From: Letharia columbiana | Taxonomy: Eukaryota > Ascomycota > Lecanoromycetes > Lecanorales > Parmeliaceae | DNA length: 64,000 nt | NCBI RefSeq assembly: GCF_014066305.1 | Contig: NW_023501056.1 | Coordinates: 1 to 64,000, forward strand | Reading direction: 5' to 3' | Part shown: positions 57,151 to 64,000 of the stretch, one piece after another | Position numbering within the stretch: position 1 is the stretch's first letter | How the letters are laid out: every line of letters starts with the position of its first letter | Notes under the pieces: model-generated | The model's input: only the letters and a program-made list of their open reading frames with translations | Databases searched by the model: none | What the model was told of the DNA's origin: nothing | Program-made: the position numbers and the translations under genes

Positions 57151-59459
57151 ATGCCTTCGCAAGCGCCCTCGAGGCGTCGTCCATTTCGGCTCGGGGGCAT
57201 AGTAGACAGGACGAAAGACTTTGAACATGTGCCTGTGAGTGAATAGCAAAGTGTACAGTCGTGTATTTACCAATCATACCAGAGCTGACTTGAGTTCGCC
57301 GTTCGTTCTTAGGATCTCGAAGACCGTCGTAACCAGGTCTACGAAATTATAAATGAAGCCTCCTTCCAGAAATACGTTGTGTTCGTTGCAGCAGCAGGCT
57401 TCATCACCGACGCTTACGACATCTTTGCCGTCAACACAGTCCTTCCTATGGTGTCCTTGGTCTACTGGGATTCAGAATTTATGCCCAAAGGCACTTATAC
57501 CGCCATGCTTTGCGCGACTCTGGCAGGAAGCATGATTGGACAAGTCATCTTCGGAGTTCTGGGTGATCTCTTCGGCCGCAAGAAGATGTACGGGCTGCTC
57601 CTTGTGATAGTTTTATGGGCGACCTTGGGCCTCGCCGCTTCAGCAGACGGATCATACCAGAGCATGAGCATCGCCGCGTGGATGTTCATCTGGCGTTTTC
57701 TCATGGGTATCGGCATTGGGGGAGACTATCCTCTCAGTGCTGCCATCACCAGCGAGTTCGCACCGCAAAAACATCGTTCTTCGATGTTGGCAACGCTGTT
57801 CTTCATGCAACCTCTTGGTCAATTCGTGGCTACCCTCGTGGCTTTGGTTGTGACCTATCTCTTTCGGCACCAGATGAAGAGTGTGCAAAAATGCCAGACC
57901 TTGGACGTGGAATGCTACAGAGCTGTTGATCGGACTTGGAGGATTATTGTTGGAATTGGAGGTAATTTTCTGCGACTGCGCACGGAAATATTTCACGCAT
58001 ACAATATTTATTGAAGACTGACCAGCAGATAGGTATACCTGCTCTGGTAGCAATGGTAATTCGGCTGCAGATACCCGAAAGCCCTCGGTATACGCTGGAC
58101 GTGCTTTTGGAAGGGGAGAAGGCCCTTAAGGACACGGAAGGCTATTTCTTCGTCCCCGTGTCCACAACTGTGTCCCAAGAAGAGCATGAATCGGGCTCAG
58201 ATGATGGTCTTGCACATTCCACTCAACTCTCTTCCGAACCTAAACCACTCACAACTAGTATGCAACAGACAAACGGCGACGTAGATTCAAATGAGATAAC
58301 GATTACTCGTACAAACATGGATTCAAGACACCGAAGTGTCCCACCAGTCCCTAGAAGTCCACAGATTCCCCGCAGGCCGACTCAAATTCACTACCATGAA
58401 ACCACTTACAATCCAACGCCAGTTAGATCCATTCGCGGTAACATTCAGTCCGGAGCACCCCCGTTCACAATGAAGGAATGGTGGTCTGGGTTCAAGAAAT
58501 ACATGTTCAAAGAGGGCAATTGGATTCATCTTGCTGGTACTATGACTTCATGGTTTCTCCTGGATGTATAAATACACCTCTAGTCGTCCAGCAAGTCGTG
58601 AGCCTAGGGGCTGACTCTGTATCAGGTATCTTTCTACGGCCTCGGAATGAGCTCACCCAAGGTGATCCAAAAACTCTGGGATGGCTTGAAAGCCGATAGC
58701 CCGAATACGCGTACTGTCTTCGAGCTACTCTACGAAAATTCATGGCACTCGTCCATCGTCGTATCCCTCGGGGCGCTTCTGGGCGGCATCGCAATGATCT
58801 ACGTAATCCAACACAGCAGACCCGTAATAGTGCAAAGTCTGTTCTTCGCTGTCCTAGGGATCATCCTCTTTGTGGCTGGCGGTACCTTCAAGCCGTTCCT
58901 CAGCTCCGCGAGTTCAGGGGATCATTGGGCCCTTGTCATCTTCTACTTCTTTTGCAACTTCTTCTTCAATCTTGGCGCCAATGCTACCACGTTCATTGTA
59001 AGCGGCACATACTGACCCATTTTCCTCAACAGGTCTCGCTGACCATTACACAGATACCAGCGGAGCAATTTCCAACGCGGTACCGCTGCACATGCCACGG
59101 TCTTTCAGCCGCGAGCGGAAAGTTTGGATCAGTCGTCGTGCAGCTAGCGGTCGGACTTTCCGGTGCCACGAACCTCGGTACCACATCACTAGGGAATTGG
59201 CTCTTAGGGTACGCTCCTCTGAGAATGGGCCGTGACCCTTCCTACGAGAGTACTGATCTTCGAAAACAGGTTCGGCGTGCTAATGTTCGCGGGCTCCATC
59301 GTAACACAGGTAGCCGTGCCCGATTCTCGAGACGCCAAAGGACAGAGCATGTCGTTGGAGGATCTTGCCAAGGGCGTTGAATGTACCAAGGAATTGAGCC
59401 CGCAGAGGTGGAATCGCTGGCATACGCGTCTTGGGCGTGATGAAGGTGCTGAGCCGTGA
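57151..59459 (+). CDS. Inorganic phosphate:H+ symporter, Pho84-type MFS
   Basis: Exons 57151-57234, 57313-57961, 58033-58565, 58626-58997, 59054-59208 and 59249-59459 give 667 aa with no internal stop; introns are 78, 71, 60, 56 and 40 bp. Family motifs: AGFITDAYDIFAVNTVLPM, GDLFGRKKMYG, MGIGIGGDYPLSAAITSEFA (the phosphate-symporter signature), IPESPRYTLDV, TSWFLLDVSFYGLGMSSP, PAEQFPTRYRCTCHGLSAA. Twelve TM helices in two halves at the plasma membrane. The central loop is long (about 120 residues, Ser/Pro/Thr-rich with RSVPPVPRSPQIPRRP), making the protein longer than the ~590 of yeast Pho84. The last intron is short and the least certain splice. Confidence 0.87.
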
Positions 59460-62400
59460 TCGTTTTGTATTGGTGTATTGAAGGAAGTGTATGAACATCG
59501 ATATTGGAAGCAATATACAGGACCGACGGTATCTCAATGACCTCCGTTACGCTAATTCAGGTCAAGAGTCAGGATTCTTCCTCCACACCAGGTCGGTCAT
59601 GCCAGTCCAATAGCGGTTTACAAGAAGATGTCCCAAAATCGCTTACAGTCCAGAGTCATTACACGTTTCAATGGATTGCCTTGTCCATAACACGTGTCGA
59701 GAAAAGAGCTCAAGAATAGCAGAACAACGAAAAAGCTGAGAGAAGACATGATGACGAGAGAGGTTGAAGACGTAAGGCGACGCAACGAGCACAATACAAG
59801 GGAATTCTCGAGGCATATGAGATATATTCACTCGGCTAACGACTTGCCCTGGCTCCTCTAAAGCCTTGAATGTCTTGTGCCTGTGCCAAACAGTCGTCTT
59901 AATTATAAACAGGTAATCAAAACCGGCTTTCAGTTTTCGCTACAAACATCAGCCAGCCTACGTTCAAGCATATATCATGAAAAGTGATGCTGACAGGAGC
60001 ACACGAGCCGGCGAAGCTGGATTTTTATGTTGGTTTGAAAGATCCTGGTCGAGATACAATTGTCCGGAAGCAGAGACAAATGATGAGCGTACCTATGCCG
60101 CCGCAAGACAGCCCGGTTCTGTACTAGCTTAGCAGCGTCCTATCATGATGGCAGGTCTCTAGACTTTAATGGAGAAACTGAAAAGCGTCGATGAGACAGC
60201 GAACAGCTAGATAGATTAACGCCCCAGAATCACAAATGTTGTGCTGTAGGATTTACGGCGTGTGGGGAGGTGGATAGAGCCACTGACGGCGGACGAGGAG
60301 AGGCAGTTGTTGCGGCCTGCATTGGAGGTCGAGAGGCCGCGGGTGTGGGATATGAGAGTTGAATGGGAGGATGCCGAGGTGGATTGGGAGGCACAAGGAG
60401 CGCCTTTTAGGGTCGTGAGAGATGAGAGGATTGGGAACGAAGGTAATGCGATGGAGACAAGCATATGGAATGCATGATTTGCTGAATAGGTCCCGATCCA
60501 AAATGGCATTATTCATCTGTTAATTGACAGACACATGGCTATGGGCTATGGGTCGTTGAAAGAGAACAAACCAGCGAGACAAAACCCAGACGACCAGATG
60601 AGAAGGCTTCAAAACGAGACGCGCCAGTCTCATTCCTCGAGATGCTAATCGCGTCGACTGGCTCTTGTATGCTTTCGCTCTACGCCACCTTCATGCAGAT
60701 GTTTGCGTCTTGACTCCAGGAGTCTTTCTGTTGTAATCTGCTGCAGCACCATAGTGTGTTGTAGCTACCCCTCCAGATGGCAAATTAGCATGGTATATAA
60801 GAAGCCTACATACCACTCCATAGCTAATCAATCCATAACCTCTCTTCAATTCCAACACTTTCTTCTCCAGAGCTGACATTCTTCGGTCGAGAAACTACTC
60901 CGCGGGATTCCCCCACCACCGTTGCTATCGGTTGGCAACGAGAAGGGGGAGACTTCCCCTTCTTGAGCCTGTCTCCTGGCGCTCCGTGGCGCTGTCTTGT
61001 TGATCAACAGCGTCCCCTATGTGACGAACATCATCGCCGGCAGATGCTGCCGGACTGATACCGGCGTGGAAGTTGTCGAGTCTTCGAAGCGCTGCGTTCC
61101 TAGGAGTAGGCTTTAGCTGATGAGCTGATGAGAAGACGTCGAGCGCATTGTTTCGCGGCGTCCTTCTTGTGTTCGAGGTGTGCAGTGCGATTCCGCCACG
61201 CTGTGTTGCTCGGTCAGCCGTTGGTGCCTGCTGCTGAGCGAAGACCCATAACCGTACACCTTTCTTGAGAATTCTCGATGGTCCTGCCGTGTTTCCGCGT
61301 TCGTTGAATTGCCGTTGCCCGCTCTTTCCTGTGACATCCCAACATCTCACGGAACCCTCCCTCTGCGCCTACCCAAACATCGTGCCTTCCACCTCAACGT
61401 ATCCAATCTCTCGAAATGAGCTGGCCCTTGTTTGCATAAACCGCCTGCTTCTCCGAACACTTCCTCCTCTTCTTTCTCTCCCCACAGGTGAGTCCCTCCC
61501 CTATTAGGCCAGCTGACAGAGCGTATTTTGTCGGATGTGAAGCCAACCCAAACAAGTCAAACAATCCTTAAGCCCCGGGCCTGGCAACAGGTTCTCCAGT
61601 AGTGGTGCTTTTTTCTTTGCACTCAATTATTCTACCCTTTGCAAAGGGCCACAAAGGCACTGCCTCTGCCCTCATGTGTTGCCGGCTTTACACTGCCGCC
61701 GGTCGACGCTTTGCGCCCTTCTTTCAAATTTTCTCTGTGTCGCCTGCCTTACACTAGCGCTGGCGATACCATTTCTTTTTTCTCCTGCACGAGCTTGGCC
61801 TTGTTGTGTCGCAGAAGCTTGAATTCTCCTTCGAGGGGTAACTAGCAAGCTCATCTCCTTGTGTTTCTGTATTTTGGCGATGGTGCAGGGGACCTTGCAT
61901 CTGTAGATAGCTTAGCAACGAAGACATTCTCCGTCTATCAATCGTGCACTCTCAGACCATGCTGCTGTTGCCTTCGTTGCCGTAGACATCGTCGCCCTGC
62001 TTGCAGGTGCAGAATGTCAGACTTCTGCTATGGCCAGCCGATGAGTGGCTTGACTGCCAGTGCTAATCAGCAAGCATCACGCAACAATTCCTCCGCTAGA
62101 GAGACTCTACGTTTCCATGCGGGTGACGTGGTCCGATCTCCGCCAGCTTAGACTCGCATACCGAGTCTAAACAGTGTCAGTCTCTAGCTCTATCCAACAT
62201 CCCCGAGCCCACTCCCGTCATCATGGGATCTTGTCTGTCGGGTATTTGGCTGTCTTTCTCTCAGCCTGCTGTCATATGGGGGGACAAGACGAGACGGACT
62301 GGTTGCTTTGTCGTGATGATACGGAGCAGAGGCGGCTCTTCAATGGCCCATGGCCATTGTGCCTGCCATGGGGACGGAAAAGAAGGATTGGAAAGGCACG

Positions 62401-62954
62401 GAAGGAGGGTGGCATAATAATACAGTTGGTGGGCCTCCTGGGTCTTTATGCATTTCTTGTTCCTCGGCTAATTCTATTGAATGTTTGTTGCTGCCCAGTG
62501 CCATGGCCATTGCGTGCAAATCTGCTCAAACCCCCTTAGTCCGTCCTTGGCTTCACAAAGGCCCGGATCTTTTCGTGAAGCACCAAAAGAGCAGAACAGG
62601 AAATAGAGCTTTAGGCAGCCGAATAACCCTTCACTCACAATGTTCGTATCATTGGGAGCGTCCCTCGCGAATTGGCGGCATTTGTGGACATGTCTGCTTT
62701 TCTCTTCCGCCATCGCTGCTTTTCATTTCCTCCGACGTCCTCTCTCATACTCACCGTGGGCTTCGACTGGATCCATGATGATAGCGGCAGTTCCGTCTGC
62801 ACTCTCCGTCCATGTTGTCCAAGATGGAAGCTATCAGAAGCGGACTGTCGTGTAGCTCTTACACGACCTCCTACCAGCAATTTCCCCTCAGGCGTTTATG
62901 ATCCGTATTTTGGAAAAGGTGCATTGTGAGACCATGTTCCAAGCCATGCAGCTC
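59460..62954. other. Long gene-poor interval
   Basis: 3.5 kb without a recognised gene. Coding-like but unassigned frames: 60262-60477 (+, no ATG; WIEPLTADEERQLLRPALEV...), 60925-61350 (-, 141 aa, polar, low complexity) and 62350-62778 (+, 142 aa). None shows a domain, signal peptide or splice pattern I trust. The 3' end of Imp1 enters from the right. Confidence 0.4.
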
Positions 62955-63540
62955 TCATGGCTCCTCTGGGCGTTGTAGACCGTTCTCAATCCATCCCATA
63001 TCCGACCACGGCGAAACCCTTGCGATAACCTTTCCTTTTATCAGCGCCAAAGGAATCGGCCCGTATACTCTCGAGTCCCTCGACTCCTGGAGATTGTCCC
63101 CTAGAAGCCAGCAATGACCATCAGGCACCTAATGTAAAGATTTAATCAGCGATTTCCTGCCAAGCCCGCGCTGACAATTGTCAATCTTCTAGGTATAGAC
63201 CTCGTACCTGTATCATCATCTTCCCCCCTCTATCATTCACGACAAAATCTCCCGGCATCCCCATAACCCGTTTTATGGCCCCCGCACCCTGCACCATCGG
63301 ATGCTGAAAATCGACAACATCTCCCACTTTGACCCCCCGACCTCTTCTAGATGTGCGGTCTATGTATACGCAGACTCCTCGTACATTGATCGTAGGTAGC
63401 ATAGAAGGTCCATCGGTGAGGGCGAAGCAGCCGACATGGGTTGTGAAGAAATGACCGATGAAGAAATATTTGACAACCGCAAGGGCGATACCGAATGCGG
63501 GGGGACGAAGCAGGGATAGCAGATGGGGAGCGAAGGTCAT
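62955..63540 (-). CDS. IMP1: Mitochondrial inner membrane protease subunit 1
   Basis: Exons 63208-63540 and 62955-63128 (intron 79 bp) give 168 aa. Imp1 is a type I signal-peptidase family (S26) serine protease of the inner membrane that cleaves sorting signals of intermembrane-space proteins. The catalytic Ser is in DGPSMLPT (Ser46) and the general-base Lys in [12 protein letters not shown] (Lys90), with a hydrophobic N-terminal anchor. Exon 2 supplies the conserved end [12 protein letters not shown] and [18 protein letters not shown]. Length and motif order match the family, and the joint restores IQVPDGHCW. Confidence 0.92.
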
Positions 63541-64000
63541 TAGATTGGCATGATGGGGTTTTGAGAGGAAATAGGGTAACAGTACGAGTTACGAGGTTGT
63601 TGATGTGAGGTTTTGGCCGGAAGATCGCAGCCTTACTAGTATACAGACTAGCTATATGCGGTATAGGTGCTTGGCAGAGGGGGATATCCTCCTGCAGCAG
63701 GCTTCCTGTTTCATAGAATAATCAGTCCTCCTACCCGCGAGAACTCAGCCTCATCAACCATACCTACCTGAATTGTGTCGCAATGTTGTCTAAGCTCTAT
63801 AAGGACTAGCTTATCTATGTCCCTTGGTAAAAACAGTCGACAGGCCAGTATGCTCTTCTTTGTATACACAAGATTGCAGAGAAAGTAAGCTGCTGCTTCT
63901 ATCTGACTCCTGCAAACCCCGTGATTCCGCAGTTGCGCTTTCCGATGCTCTCGCCAAAGCAGTCAAGCACGGCGACTACCCGATAAAATCAACAGATTGA
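63541..64000. other. Upstream flank of IMP1 to window end
   Basis: Contains the IMP1 promoter; no other gene seen. Confidence 0.45.

Overview
The window reads as a chromosomal segment of a filamentous ascomycete (Pezizomycotina, perhaps a dothideomycete; I cannot place it further). Three things point there: many short spliceosomal introns of about 50-80 bp with GTNNGT-like donors and CTAAC/CTGAC-like branch sites, gene families typical of the group (fungal rhodopsin-domain proteins, lipase/NACHT NLRs, a DUF6601-like membrane protein, GT32), and AT-rich islands almost without CpA and TpG, the mark of repeat-induced point mutation (RIP).

Layout. 1-5440 is a RIP island holding two ~1.28 kb tandem copies. 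5440-26000 is a sparse accessory region: a 53-bp inverted repeat resembling a MITE, an F-box gene, two candidate secreted proteins, a poorly resolved and an intact rhodopsin-domain gene, an amino-acid permease with a stop and a frameshift, a small Cys-rich ORF and a decayed lipase-NACHT NLR. 27600-44600 is a dense block of conserved housekeeping genes: an ATF-type bZIP factor, 3-hydroxyisobutyryl-CoA hydrolase, mitoribosomal uL4m and mL38 in divergent orientation, a GT32 glycosyltransferase, a membrane-anchored pepsin-like protein lacking the first catalytic Asp, exosome subunit Csl4 and Vac8. 45200-50400 is repeat-derived: inverted transposon-like ends, two short tandem duplications, a tRNA-like fragment and a second RIP island. 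50430-57100 holds NLR-type genes (a broken N-terminal domain and a lipase-NACHT gene) around a DUF6601-like membrane protein. 57151-59459 is an inorganic phosphate transporter and 62955-63540 the mitochondrial inner-membrane protease Imp1.

Function. Four products serve mitochondria (HIBCH, uL4m, mL38, Imp1). The three NLR-related loci each lie in accessory, repeat-bearing sequence and each shows lesions or altered key residues, as expected for fungal self/non-self recognition genes under birth-and-death turnover. Exon models for the rhodopsin gene at 14.5 kb, HIBCH, mL38, the pepsin-like protein, Csl4, Vac8, the phosphate transporter and Imp1 were joined by hand; each keeps one open frame and a total length divisible by three. 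Starts and splice sites are inferred from sequence only.
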